The position numbers and the translations under genes are program-made. From Phoronis australis (Eukaryota; Phoronida; Phoronidae): a DNA stretch of 64,000 nt. This document shows positions 12,444 to 27,400 of the stretch, in pieces; position 1 is the first letter of the stretch; every line of letters starts with the position of its first letter. The DNA is taken from contig NMRA01000035.1 of assembly GCA_002633005.1 (NCBI GenBank), positions 1,119,184-1,183,183 on the forward strand, read 5' to 3'. Below the pieces are notes generated by a model. That model was not told the DNA's origin and searched no databases. It saw only the letters and a program-made list of their open reading frames with translations.

Positions 12444-15400
12444 CTGGAAAATAAATTAAATCATTGACAACACAACAGGCTATAAACTTTAAATTAAGCA
12501 CCCAATTCACCACAATGAGAACTGTACATAGCTTAGGTGACAACCAGTCAAATTACGTGATAGATTTAAGCATGTTCGCTTATAAGGTATGGCTGAGTTT
12601 GCCAATCTTTTAAATTATGTAAACTGCAGTTTCTTTCACGTAATGCTTTCATATGAAATAAGTTAAGCCTACCAAACAGACCATTATTTCAAGGTAACTT
12701 TGATTTCAATGTTTATCAAAACGGACTTAACTTGGAAGGGCTGAGAGGCTTTTTGGATGTTTTTTGCAGCAACAAAAATTATATCCAAAAATTTAATTCT
12801 GCCAGAGTCAAATATATTTTGAAGCAGATTTTAAAGGGGTGAAAGATGTAGTTTTAGTTTTGATATTTCGGATGGCTTAGTTGATTGTGAAATTTTTTCA
12901 TTTAGTCAATATAAATGGTAAAAAATTAGTCATTCATTTACTAACAGTTGTTATCCAACCCCCACTGAACAGGGAATGTTACAATTGACACACACGCACG
13001 CACGCACGCACCCACGNCCAACAGGATATTTACCTGTAGTCTCAACTAGAGCATGTCCAACAGGATATTTACCTGTAGTCTCAACTAGAGCATGTCCAAC
13101 AGGATATTTACCTGTAGTCTCAACTAGAGCATGTCCAACAGGATATTTACCTGTAGTCTCAACTAGAGCATGTCCAACAGGATATTTACCTGTAGTCTCA
13201 ACTAGAGCATGTCCAACAGGATATTTACCTGTAGTCTCAACTAGAGCATGTCCAACAGGATATTTACCTGTAGTCTCAACTAGAGCATGTCCAACAGGAT
13301 ATTTACCTGTAGTCTCAACTAGAGCATGTCCAACAGGATATTTACCTGTAGTCTCAACTAGAGCATGTCCAACAGGATATTTACCTGTAGTCTCAACTAG
13401 AGCATGTCCAACAGGATATTTACCTGTAGTCTCAACTAGAGCATGTCCAACAGGATATTTACCTGTAGTCTCAACTAGAGCATGTCCAACAGGATATTTA
13501 CCTGTAGTCTCAACTAGAGCATGTCCAACAGGATATTTACCTGTAGTCTCAACTAGAGCATGTCCAACAGGATATTTACCTGTAGTCTCAACTAGAGCAT
13601 GTCCAACAGGATATTTACCTGTAGTCTCAACTAGAGCATGTCCAACAGGATATTTACCTGTAGTCTCAACTAGAGCATGTCCAACAGGATATTTACCTGT
13701 AGTCTCAACTAGAGCATGTCCAACAGGATATTTACCTGTAGTCTCAACTAGAGCATGTCCAACAGGATATTTACCTGTAGTCTCAACTAGAGCATGTCCA
13801 ACAGGATATTTACCTGTAGTCTCAACTAGAGCATGTCCAACAGGATATTTACCTGTAGTCTCAACTAGAGCATGTCCAACAGGATATTTACCTGTAGTCT
13901 CAACTAGAGCATGTCCAACAGGATATTTACCTGTAGTCTCAACTAGAGCATGTCCAACAGGATATTTACCTGTAGTCTCAACTAGAGCATGTCCAACAGG
14001 ATATTTACCTGTAGTCTCAACTAGAGCATGTCCAACAGGATATTTACCTGTAGTCTCAACTAGAGCATGTCCAACAGGATATTTACCTGTAGTCTCAACT
14101 AGAGCATGTCCAACAGGATATTTACCTGTAGTCTCAACTAGAGCATGTCCAACAGGATATTTACCTGTAGTCTCAACTAGAGCATGTCCAACAGGATATT
14201 TACCTGTAGTCTCAACTAGAGCATGTCCAACAGGATATTTACCTGTAGTCTCAACTAGAGCATGTCCAACAGGATATTTACCTGTAGTCTCAACTAGAGC
14301 ATGTCCAATAGGATATTTACCTGTAGTCTCAACTAGAGCATGTCCAATAGGATATTTACCTGTAGTCTCAACTAGAGCATGTCCAATAGGATATTTACCT
14401 GTAGTCTCAACTAGAGCATGTCCAACAGGATATTTACCTGTAGTCTCAACTAGAGCATGTCCAATAGGATATTTACCTGTAGTCTCAACTAGAGCATGTC
14501 CAATAGGATATTTACCTGTAGTCTCAACTAGAGCATGTCCAATAGGATATTTACCTGTAGTCTCAACTAGAGCACGTCCAATAGGATATTTACCTGTAGT
14601 CTCAACTAGAGCATGTCCAATAGGATATTTACCTGTAGTCTCAATTCCTCATCTTCCTGTCTCTGTCTCTCCTCTTCCTCTTCTTTACGAGCATTCTCTA
14701 ACTCTTCTTGCCTTTTCCTCTCCTAAAGTTCAGCACACATCACATCAAGCAGAGGTAAACAATCGTAAAAAAAACACAGTTCTTTAACTCAACATTGCAC
14801 ATGAACATCAACAATGAACTTTCAAGGAATTATCAAACATCAAGACAACGCGTTTAACTCGCGTAGACACTAAACATTACATCAAATTAACAGTACATGA
14901 GACACATTTTTGCTCATTAAGCTTGGAAACAGGAAAACTGTACAGAAAATCTACAGCATTTTCGGGCATGGCTCGACGACACGTGACCTTAAATCTCATT
15001 GAGTGAGACCACTATACCTAGATACGAGAAATCTCGGTCAAATTCAAGCATAGTCAATAAGAGTTTAATGACAGTATCTACATTATGTAAAGACTGTAGA
15101 AGAGTGATAGTCCCAGTGCCCTAGTCCACAGTACACAGTAAGGCCTACCTTCTCTCTATCCGCCTCTAGCGACCTGTTGTACGCCTCATCCTGCATCTCT
15201 CGGAGACTCCTGTTAGTTTCTCTTTCTTCCCTACAAACAAAATGTGATGGAAAACAATGACTGACACACATCTCCCATGTAAAACAGTCTTCCGTCCCCA
15301 TCGTGCTCGATCTACTGAAACAGTGTTTTGTGGATACTAGCAATGGTCCATTGAAATAACCTGCTTTGGTGAATGGCGTTAATAGGTTTTGGTGGACAAA

Positions 15401-18400
15401 CAGCAAGTGTCCTTTACATAAGACGAGAATGGGCATTACAGACACTGTTGTTTCACAATGGTTTTTATTAAAACTACTTTGTGGTGGTCACCATCTGAGA
15501 GAGTCCAGCAGAGAACACAACTTGTCATATCTCAAAACTTCGAGTCGTAGCTTTTTGAACGTATAAGTCCCATCAACTCTGCTTTTGTCACATAAGTGAA
15601 ACGCATTACTAGTCAGTGATAACGATGAATTCCATAATTTCACAATTTGTAAAAAAGGAACCGTCTCTAAATGCAGCATAAGATAGCTGTAAACCCCAAA
15701 AAACAGTAGCACTAACTACTTGGCACGCATTTTGTCACAGAATTCTCAATATGTCACTGAATTTCAGGCAAGAAAGTTTTGTCACAGAATGTCACCACGT
15801 CACACGGAATCCACTCGAGCAATTCCAATTTCAGATTCAGTCGCCAGTGTTTATAGTGTTTATGGGTCAGGCTAGAGGAATTGATGTTCGTGCTTAGTGT
15901 TTGCAAAAAACCTCGCTATTAGATTTAGTGTATTCACGAGTCTTACCGAAAATGTATTTCTGAACTGAAAAAGGTTTGTATAAATATTAGCAGATGTTAA
16001 GAGTCCAATTCGAAAGTTAAGTTTCCAAAATTCTTTGGCAACAAGCACACTTTTAACTAAAACATGCTGACATGACCTTCATGAGATGGTTCAGCACCCA
16101 AAATGTACCTGTCTGCTCGTGCTACAGCTAACGATACTTGGTTATGTTCTAAAACTCTAGATAGCCGGTCCAATAATAGCTCAGGATCTGCAAACAAAAA
16201 AGAACCTTAGAGAGAATGCTTAGTGGAAATGCTTAGAAACGAAGCACCTGATATGCTAAGTGCAACACGTGAACCGTTGTTTTGTACATAAAATTTGTAA
16301 AGTTAAAGACAATAAGTGTTCATAATTTAGAAACGAAGCACCTGATATGCTAAGTGCAACACGTGAATCGTTGTTTTGTACATAAAATTTGTAAAGTTAA
16401 AGACAATAAGTGCTCAAAATTTAGAAATGAAGCACCTGATATGCTAAGTGCAACACGTGAACCGTTGTTTTGTACATAAAATTTGTAAAGTTAAAGACAA
16501 CAAATGTTCAAAATTTAGAAATGAAGCACCTGATATGCTAAGTGCAACACGTGAACCGTTGTTTTGTACATAAAATTTGTAAAGTTAAAGACAATAAGTG
16601 TTCAAAATTTAGAAATGAAGCACCTGATATGCTAAGTGCAACACGTGAACCGTTTTTTTGTACATAAAATTTGTGAAGTTAAAGACAATAAGTGTTCAAA
16701 ATTTAGAAATGAAGCACCTGATATGCTAAGTGCAACACGTGAACCGTTGTTTTGTACATAAAATTTGTAAAGTTAAAGACAATAAGTGTTCAAAATTTAG
16801 AAATGAAGCAACTGATACGCTAAGTGCAACACGTGAACCGTTGTTTCGTACATAAAATTTGTAAAGTTAAAGACAATAAGTGTTCAAAATTTAGAAACGA
16901 AGCACCTGATATGCTAAGTGCAACACGTGAACCGTTGCTTTGTACATAAAATTTGTAAAGTTAAAGACAATAAGTGTTCAAAATTTAGAAAAATGACACA
17001 AAGAGGAGCACCGTGGCACTACTTGAATTCCCAACATGAAACCCTCGCAGAAAATAATTCCTCAAACACATGATCATCTTGTCATTGTGCTTGACTGGCA
17101 GCTGCAACAATAGCTCTTGCAATTAGAAATGAAGTGAAATTTAACCACTTGAAAAAAACAGTGACCCAAATCATCAAATTATAAGTAGTCGGTAAAGTGA
17201 GAACGCTCTTTAAATCACACATATTTTTCTTTTTTCCCCTAGCCTAGTCCATACTGTTGAGTCTGAATTAGCCTTCAGTTACCTGATATCAGTTTCAGGC
17301 CACACCATCAATACAAGAGGAACAACATTATTTTTGAATATCGTAAAGATATCGGATATACGAACAAGGAATTTCATCATCAAAAATATAATCACTTTGT
17401 TTTAAAACATCACAAAGTGTCATGGCTATGATGTGGAGAACAAAAGCACCACCGTACCATGTGCAACGCAACTGATATACCCAAGAGACGCATTGCCCAC
17501 TCCCTTACCTACGGGGCCTTCTACGCGGGCCACTACTGTCATTTTATGTTCTCGTAATACAATCAGAGCAAGGAATGGATGTGTGTAACAGCGAAGAGCA
17601 CCACTTACTGGAAAATTAAAGCGTACAGTATTTTACACTGCATGCCTGGGCGACATGCTATAACCATTACCACATAATGAAAGCATACGTTGTGTTACAC
17701 TACATGCCTGGTCGACATGTTATAACCATTATCACATAATGAAAGCATATGTTGTGTTACACAACATGCCTGGTCGACATGTTGTAACCATAATCACATA
17801 ACTGCCATGCAGTAATCAATTTCATTTTATAAAAATACAATCAAGTCTGTGAATCACATTCATATTCCCTAGTCTGAATCGCACACACTATTGTAACACT
17901 GTCAACATGAGGAAAGCTAGTCAACAGGTAAGCGGACAGCCCTCCGTTTTGGAAATAAAAAGCTTCCATCTAACGGAGCACTAAGCTCTCCTCTCTTTAC
18001 AAACAGAACAAGGTGAGAACAGAAAGCTGTTCACTTAACTGAGGGGCCGTAGGATAAGAATGCCATGCAATCACCCGCAAGTATTTATACAGGTGAAATG
18101 TTTTACTAAGACCACACACTGAATTAGTTTTGAGCTTCACAATCGATGCATAAACAATCGGTTAAAATCATTTAACCAATCAAAATTTGACTATTACCAA
18201 TTGTAACAGAGGCAAAATAGACACAAACGATGCATCTGCGGGTACATTTAAAACATCCTAGAACTCACACTGTACCCTGTGAATAACACCTTCATAATAG
18301 GTGAGGGCATAAACCAACACATGTGCTGCGAATTTTAAGACATATCTAAATGCAGTGACAAACGCATTGCACGTATAATCTAATGTTACCTCTGTAACCT

Positions 18401-21400
18401 TCAGGCTTCTGTACGCTACACGCCCAGAAAAGCGTCTCCCTGTTGATCAGACTAGTAACCTCTGGGTTGAATAATGTGTTCCTGAAAACAATGCACAGCC
18501 ACAGTTAACATCTTATTAACAAATTGCTACAGTTGGTATCTGCTATATTATTCAGCGCAGATTCTTTCACTTCATATTGCAAGATAATTTACCACCTTTA
18601 TTTTCGTAAAAAAATTCACAAAACAAAGTATCACTTCACTTGAAAACTATAAAATGAAAAGCTTTATACCTGTCACCAAACTTTTTTCAAAATAGACAAA
18701 AAACATACTTTCATCCTTTATGAACAATATTGAATTTCTAGTGGTGACTAGATATACTAACATAAAGATTTCAATTTTAAGAACTTCTTCAAGCATCAAT
18801 AACCAAAAAAGGAAATCATTACCATAAAGGGTCAGAATTTATGTAATGTTTAATCAAAGACTAATTTCGTCAAAGTAATCCATTTGGTGTAATAAAAGCA
18901 AAAAGTGCACAATTTTAAACAGTGTTTCTTGAAACAAGACACCGTCTAATTTTAATTTCGAAAGGAAACAGAAATGCATACTTTCAAGAATTAGTTTGAA
19001 TGTGAACGTAGTTGTCAACATCATTTTTTCGAACATTGCGGTAACGCAGAACCAACTAACCTGCAGAACTCGTCTGTGTCCCCATTTTCTTCATTGTGCA
19101 GATAAACAAGTAGGAATCGCAGATCTGCTTTTGCAGCATTTAATGCCTAAAAGACAGCGAAATAAACATTAAGGTGTAATTGAACTTCCATAAAATACAA
19201 TAATATGGACACAGATGCACCAATTTTGGAGTCAAAAAAGACTTCATTCCATTTGATTTTAAACACCTTAACATTTCTTCATGAGGCCAGAAATTCAACT
19301 TGAATGATCATAATCACATTGGCATCTTGTCCCTGTGCAAGAATGGGTTTACATTCCACAAAATCAATGAAGGAATGCTATCGCTCGATAAATGAGCATC
19401 AAAAATTCAGGCAGCGGGACATCACCACTATTGATGTTTTTGGTGGAGTGATTATGACTGAATGTTAGGGCTGTTCCAGCAAAATCTGTATGGGAGGGGG
19501 GGGAAGGCACTTTTATTTCGTACCCACCGCCCATATTTTTCATTTATTTCTCCAACCCATGACCCATAATTTTTTAATTATTTTTAATAGGTTAAAATAT
19601 AAAATCGAACACTTGCAAACAAATTGCCTCCAGGAGGACCTGTTAAGAACTTNATTCCACAAAATCAATGAAGGAATGCTATCGCTCGATAAATGAGCAT
19701 CAAAAATTCAGGCAGCGGGACATCACCACTATTGATGTTTTTGGTGGAGTGATTATGACTGAATGTTAGTAAAAGGGCACAAAACTCATGTTTTCAATAT
19801 AAGCACACACGTATTTTGGAACTTATGTGCGGATGGATAAGTAATCACAATAAATAAACAATACAATGTTGTCGGACTATACCTGACCGTATGTTCCCTG
19901 AAACAACACCGGACCATCGCATCCATACTTTTCCAGAAATGACTGACTGAATGACCTGACGTCTCCCTCTGGATCAACAACTCCTGCAAGAAACAACAAC
20001 TCTTGGAGGCCAATCCAGAACCAGCCAAGCCTTACTACAACTCCAACAATCCAACACGATTAAATTAAATAAATCAGATGCCATGTTTTGCCACTACTTT
20101 GCCACTTAGCTAATGTTTAAATATACCTTGAACATGCTGAAGGCTACCGCAAGTGTGAACTGCTATACAATTTACTATCCTCGATGTAACATACCAGACT
20201 GTACTTCCTAAAATTGTACTTGAGGGGATAAACGCATGGACCATTACACTGTGCAGACTCCCCGCGAATGCAGCAGTTGACACAGTTAGTGAAGTGGGAT
20301 GTGACTTCAATTCCACATAAATACTAACTAGTCACCCACCTCAATCAAACTCCGACCGTTGAAGGTCATCACAAAAAAAGAAATTGTTTGGTTAAAAACA
20401 TGATTATTATAAAGTGAAAGGGGGACTCACGTTGCCGAGGATCTAAGCCCAGTAGCCGATCTGAAATGTAATTAACAGTTCACAGTTCAAATTTGTTACG
20501 TAAATCAAACATCTAAGGGGTCCAAGGGAAGTTGATCTCACAAAATATGTCTTAGGACATCACAAGTGCAACATATCAAAACATTAAGTAAACCTTGCGT
20601 TTGTCATATTATAATACATTAAGGAACACAGTTACTGAACAATGGAAGTAACAATGACAATCAACATCCAACATAAAAATCTTCAGCATTGCCAGAGGAT
20701 GAAAGTGGTTTTTGCTCGACACAATTTCAAGGGTGAGAAAGACAAGCCATGATGACAAAGACAAAACACCCATTTGCTTCAAACTCAGACATTTTGCAAC
20801 ATTAAACATTTTGCGTGACTTGTCTGAATATCCAAGAGCAAAACACTCTGGTAATCAGCACAACGATTGCAAAAAATTTAAAATAAAATTGTCATATCTC
20901 ATTTGTCTTCACCTAAGTCATAAAAAATCTGCAGGAGATGCAGAACCTTGTCTGCTAAGTACTATAGCGCCATCCAGTGATAATATAACAGTATATGAAA
21001 ACATGATTATTGATACTTACAAACCAATCTGAACACATCCAGTACAGTTGTGTAGATAAGCCTGAAGGGGAACAGAAAGACTAGTTTCCCCCAATCCCAC
21101 CAGGAGATTACCCGGCGAGGTCTGGCTGCAGTTATTCTGCAAACATGACAACTCCATTATGAGTACAACATACTCGAACGTGTGCACACAATATTGACAA
21201 CACTGTTTTCTCCATTTCCAAATCACTATTTTTAATCTCCAACACACGGGATGGGCTTATTAAATGGTTTCCAGCCGAAAGCGGTAGTGCCACTGCCAAG
21301 ACATGTCCCACTCAAGAGTCTGCTAGTTGACTTTACACTATTCAATGCAATTTTGAGCTCATTTTCCTACTGTTCAATCATGTTCACTGTTGTGACAACA

Positions 21401-24400
21401 TGTTTTCCTTCCTATGGGTTTGATCTTACAAATAATTCTTGTTTGACATTGTTTGATAACTGAAATTAGTGCAAGGCATTGTCATTTCACGACAATGAGG
21501 TTCAAATGTTTGACGAGAGGGTTGTCGCAGACACTTGTGGTGAAAAAAACAAAACTATACAAAACTGATGGAGTACTTACCTTGTCTGGAAAAAGGCGTC
21601 CGCATTCACTGGGGGTGTTCGTACAGGTCTTGGAGGAGTGGGTGAGAACTGAGTGGGTAGACCCTCTCTCATGTTGAATGTATCTTGTACGGCAGCCTAG
21701 AGAGCGAAAGGTGGACAAAGTTGGTAGCCAAGTAATCAAAACACTTCAATCAAATCAAGTGTAATCACCAAGACAATCCATTCATATGTCTAGCAAGGTA
21801 CTGCATCAACAAAGGAAAGTGTGCTTTTATCCACCAATAGGAGTGTACACCCTGCATGTACGGCTAAATGAGAAAAATAAAAACCTTCATGATTGTTAAG
21901 TTACGCACCAAAGCTATCAACAGACCATGATTTGAGAGACTGTGGACACTGACAACAATAAGGTAACAAGCCTAAAGCTATCATTAGACCATGGTTTGAG
22001 AGACTGTGGACACTGACAACAATTCGGTAACAAGCCTAAAGCTATCAGCAGACCATGGTTTGAGAGACTGTGGACACTGACAACAATAAGATAACAAGCC
22101 TTTGAAAATGAAAAATATCAGTTTGGGTAATTGAATTTTATAGTGCGAAATAGATATGATGCAACCGAAATCATTTTCAAATGTCCCATGGCCAAATACT
22201 TTCTACAGAGAAAGCAACCATTTCTGATATTACAGATACTTTTCTGTATTCACTGCTATTTCCTTGGTGTGTACATGCTATCCATGCAGGAACAGAGACA
22301 GAAGGAGGGAGAGAGGGAGGGAGGGAGGGAGGGAGGGAGGGAGGGAGAGAGATGATAATGGCCTAGCAACAGGCCCGCGTCTTGGTTCTGCATTTACTTC
22401 CTGTGTTGAACAGCAAGACAAAATTAAGTGTACATGTGCTAGGTGTTAAACCGAATGTTGTAGTTGCACTAGTTTACACTAGTCACATGTGAGATGAGAG
22501 CATCACAGCAAGACACTGTAACAAAAACACAGGCAGACATAAATCAGCGTTGGCAAAGAAACAACAATAACTTATGATAAATTGTTTACAATTCAGTGTT
22601 GGGACATAATGACACAGACGTTACAAGGGATTACATATTGCCATTGTGCAATTCCATCGTACCATTCCTTGCAGACTACCAACGTCCAGCAGAAATATGA
22701 CACGTACAAGCAAGGACTCATGGTTCACTTACCTGTAAGTGCCAGCTGTGTCGGTGAAGTATTTCTCTACATTTCTGTATATCTTCAATTCTAGTCATAT
22801 CCTAGGGAAAAGGAAAAAAAAAAGAATTAAAAGTGCTAACAAAATTAGCTGTATGCACACTTTGTATTCGTATCAAATCAATTTATGGTAAAAATACTCC
22901 AATTTGGGACAGTCCCTAAACTGAATTGAAATTTCTTGGTTCTTAAAAATAGGACATGGTCAATTTATATTCTCATGTTTCTCAAACATTGGATACAACT
23001 GAGTATGAAAATAAACTTGGCAGTTTATAGAATCTTTGGAAACAAACGTCCAAATATCATTTCCACGCCTCCCCATAATGGGTAATATTGCGGTGAAGCG
23101 TCATTTGACAATCATAATTATTCAATTTGCGATAGCCAATATATTTATATATTTCTAAAATTTAGGACAAACTCAAATCTTGAGCAAAATAATTAAATTT
23201 ACACTGTCCCAAACTAAAGAATTTGTAAATTGCTTGGGTGATAAATTTGCCAAAAGGTAAAATATTGTGGTTCAAATACACTAGCATATAGTATTCAAAA
23301 ACAACAAGCTCAAAAAGCAAAAACCAAATGTTTCCACAGAGTAATTTGTGTAGCAGAGAAAATAATAAGATTCAATGATAAGCTGAACATAGTGTTTTGT
23401 CCTAAATATGCAAATTCTGTAGGTGAAAATAAGTAGTGACCACAGCAGTAACAAACATGGCTGTCTAAATTGCACTGGCAGTAAGACTGAACTTATTAGT
23501 GACTTAATTGCACGAGTAAAAGATCAAAGAACATGAAACAAGGACAAAGTTTGTTGACAGGTAAGTGTGAACTCCTGAATTTGTTAGGGTTTCTGGTTTT
23601 CAGCATATTTTCAGTCAAAAGTTATAGTCAGGTCCATGTGATAATTGTTGGTTGGAAAGATACATACAGGAGGGACACCAACTCAATCCCAAAAGGAAGG
23701 TTTGTGGAACAAGTACAATGACAGTATTTAAAATAAATTAGATTACTTTCCTCACAGGCAACCATCCATGTCTTGATAGATTGTTTGGAGTATTTTATTT
23801 GTCCACTCAAACACAAACTTTGTATTGCACAGATGCCTGGTAGACTGACGTGGGCTTTTGTGAATATTATTTACGTTTATCAAAACTCTTCATAAAGGCA
23901 TACGGTGTTCAAGCTTTGAGAAACTGTGAACTATGAAAGAGTCATTTTTAGCGCACCCACAGGCAGGCAAATTTCCCAATGATTCACAACCATATAAGAA
24001 ACATAATAGCTGGACACCAAAACTTTGTGGAGCCTAAGCTCCGAACTTCAATTGTCTCAAATCCAAACAAAAACTGAGTGCACCTCACTTGGTATTGGAT
24101 AAAACCCTGGAGCCTTATCTTCCCTCTATCCCATTAAATTGTCCTTGTCCTTGTAGTGACAGAAGTTCCAAAACAAACACAAAACTCTGAATTCAAGGAG
24201 GCTAAATAGTTAACATGGTGTATTTCAGTTTTGAGCAAGCAACAATTATGGAAAAGATAAGAAATCTGTCATCTAATTCAAATGATTGAAGTCAGTAAAG
24301 TTAAAATTAATTATTGTATGTTTGATCTTGACATTGTGAGCTACTCTTGGTTGAAGCACAACAAACACTCGGCTTTTTGACAGAAAATTACTGATGTGTG

Positions 24401-27400
24401 ACTGCACGTCCATCGCGGGAAATCATCTATCAGCAACTGCTGCATTTCGTTGGAGGCCTATGTACCCAATAACCCTTCGTGCTTTGACTATAAACATTTT
24501 TTTGCAAAATTAAGTTTAAATTAATTCAAATAAACACTAAACTATGTGGAGTGCACTCAGTGACATTCATGGGTGCGTGAAAACAGACTTTTGGAATTGC
24601 TTTGGCAGCGTCTGAATGTGTGAAGGACATTGGCCATGATTTTTCAAAGTAGCCTCCTTAAATTCGTGATTTTGGTGTTTTTTTGAGATATCTGTCGTCA
24701 AGTCATCACCCTAAGGCAATTTGATATGACCAAGTCCAAGTCAACAAGTGAAAGAAGGTATTGTTACTTGGCGGAATTCTTCGAATTCCGACAAGTATGT
24801 TGCTCTGTCGTCAAGTTTTTTTTTTTTTGTTCGCAATCTACAGGTCGCAATTTTCGTCCGATTTTCACGAAATTTGCATAGAACATGTAGATTGGGATGT
24901 ACTGGAACGCTATTGTTTTTGGTCATGATCGGATACAAAATGGCGGATGTGGCGGCCATTTTGTATCCGATTTCACAGTCAAATACTCGTAGAGGCCGCA
25001 TTTTTTGACCTATATAGCTGACAATCGGTACGAATATACTAGAATGCATGTGCTACAACTGTGCAGAAAATCTCTGACTTCCGGTTAAAGATGGCGGAAA
25101 TATTGGACGTGGCGCATGCGCACCCCGAAATATGGCTAAAAACGTTTTCTCCTGTAGAGGGCGCAATGGCGAACCAATCACTTTCAAACTGGTCAGGTGT
25201 TTGTTGAGATTAATAAGCTTTTATAAAAAATTATTGGACCGGAAGTTAATTCCAAGATGGCGGCTGTGGAGCATGTTGACACGGTTTCAATCGCTGGGTT
25301 GTCGCATTTTTTATGGGAAGAGCAAATGACGTGAATTTTTGAATGTGGATTCCTTGAAGTATGGCCTTTCAAAAAGTCTGCGAGAGCGTATTTCTCAGAC
25401 TTACCGTTTTCGAGTTATTTGACTTTGAATTTCAAAAAAAACGGCAAATTTTCAATTTTCTCGAATTTTTTTTGGATTTTTGCCAAACTATCACATTGGA
25501 TAGAGTTTTGAACGGGCTTTCAGGAGATATTTTCCATTTTGCGCTACGACGTCTACTTTTTGAATTATTTGAGATTTTCCGATACCGTTGTTCCTTTGGT
25601 CACACGCAGCTGGCTGGCTTTCAGTTCACTTTGTTTTGGTTATGCCTAGTTGACCCAGACTGACCCAGCCAGCACTGTCCTACTGTAAAGCATGGCTCGT
25701 CCGTCATGTTGCGCCATCTATCAGGGCTCGACGCTATTAAAATCGCCAGGTCGCATTGTGCGACCTAGCCAAAATCCCAGGTCGCATTTTCAAAATCCAG
25801 CTCGCATTCGTAAATGCCAGGTCGCAAAATTTTCCCGCCATTTTTACGCGCCAAAATAGATTTTTTAGATCATCGAGAAAATGTTTAGATTATGNATTTC
25901 GCGCACGTAGCCCCAGAAACAAGTAAAGGGTTTCAGAATTTCTTAGCAACTGAAAGTAAAGACGTGGCCGTCGTTTTGCGATTAATAAGGTTGTCATTTT
26001 CACGTTGGCTGCCTTAATACGATAAAAAGGAGAAGCACATCTCACGATTGTCTGCGGGACCGCTTGCGCGCTAACGGTGCCGCAGTGCGATATCAGGGAT
26101 ATTGTCGTGGATATTCGGTACATGTAATAAGGACATCTTATGTGAAAAATAAACATTTTTGTCCACCACAAAGTTTGGTAAGTCGATCGCTTAAGAATTA
26201 ATAGAAACACCGTTGTTTTGTGAAGTTTTATCACGTGTTAAGCAGTGGCCCGAAACTTTCTTCGGCGAATCCGGGAATTTACAAAAGTGGCCGAAAGTGT
26301 TAGCCAATGAAACGCGTCAAAGATCGATTCTGCATATCCCATGTTCACGTGACTTGCTTACAAGTCAACGGGAGGGCTGTTCTTGGTTAGTGTTCTTTTG
26401 CACTCGGATTAACAAGAGCTGCTTTGTATTTGCCAGGTATCTGTTGAGAAGTGTAAAAACTCAGCTCGCATTCGTTGGAAATTCCAGGTCGCATTTTGCG
26501 ACTTTATACGAGCTGACAAAAATCTCAGCTCGCATTTCCAAATTTCAGGTCGCAAATGCGACCTGCAGCTGGTTATGTCGAGCCCTGTCTATTGTTCTTT
26601 ATTGTAGTTGATTGTATGCTCTCTATTTGATTTCTTCGCTAGTCACATGAATGTTGTCGTGTTTGACAAACTACCACTTTAGATAGAGTTTTGAACGGGC
26701 TTTCAGAAGATATTTTCCACTTTGGGCTACGACGTCTGCTTTTTGAATTATTCGAGATTTTCGGATACCGTTGTTCCTTCGGTCACGTATGCACGCAGCT
26801 GGCTGGCTTTCAGTTCGCTTTGTTTTGGTTATGCCTAGTTGACCCAGACTGACCCAGCCAGCACTGTCCTACTGCAGACTGGACCGTCATGTTGCGCCAT
26901 CTATTGTTCTTTATTGTAGTTGATTGTATGCTCTCTATTTGATTTCTTCACTAGTCACATGAATGTTATCGTGTTTGACAAACTACCACTTTAGATAGAG
27001 TTTTGAACGGGCTTTCAGAAGATAATTTCCATTTTGCGCTACGACGTCTATATTTTTTGAATTATTCGAGATTTTCCGATACCGTTGCTCCTTCGGTCAC
27101 GTAGGCACGCAGCTGGCTGGCTTTCAGTTCACTTTGTTTTGGTTATGCCTAGTTGAGCCAGACTGACCCAGCCAGCACTGTCCTACTGTGGCTGAATAGC
27201 GCTCTGTAGACTGTACAATTTCAGGCCAAATACTTATTGTAAACATAACTTTGCTTTGCAGACTGTCACATAGCGCCACCTATTTTAGAATGTGGGAAAA
27301 GACACGGTTCGTCCGCCATGTTGCGCCATCTATTGTTCTTTATTGTAGTAGATTGTATGCTCTCTATTTGATTTCTTCGCTAGTCACATGAATGTTATCG

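Noticed and set aside
12976-14787. 603-codon plus-strand open frame with TGYLPVVSTRACP repeats
   Set aside because: It is the translation of the 39-bp intronic minisatellite. The other strand holds the real FAF2 exon and donor, so the frame is open only because 39 is a multiple of 3.
16241-16992. Regular 94-bp repeats resembling a CRISPR array
   Set aside because: The whole period is repeated with no unique spacers, and the host is an animal. It is an ordinary intronic tandem repeat.
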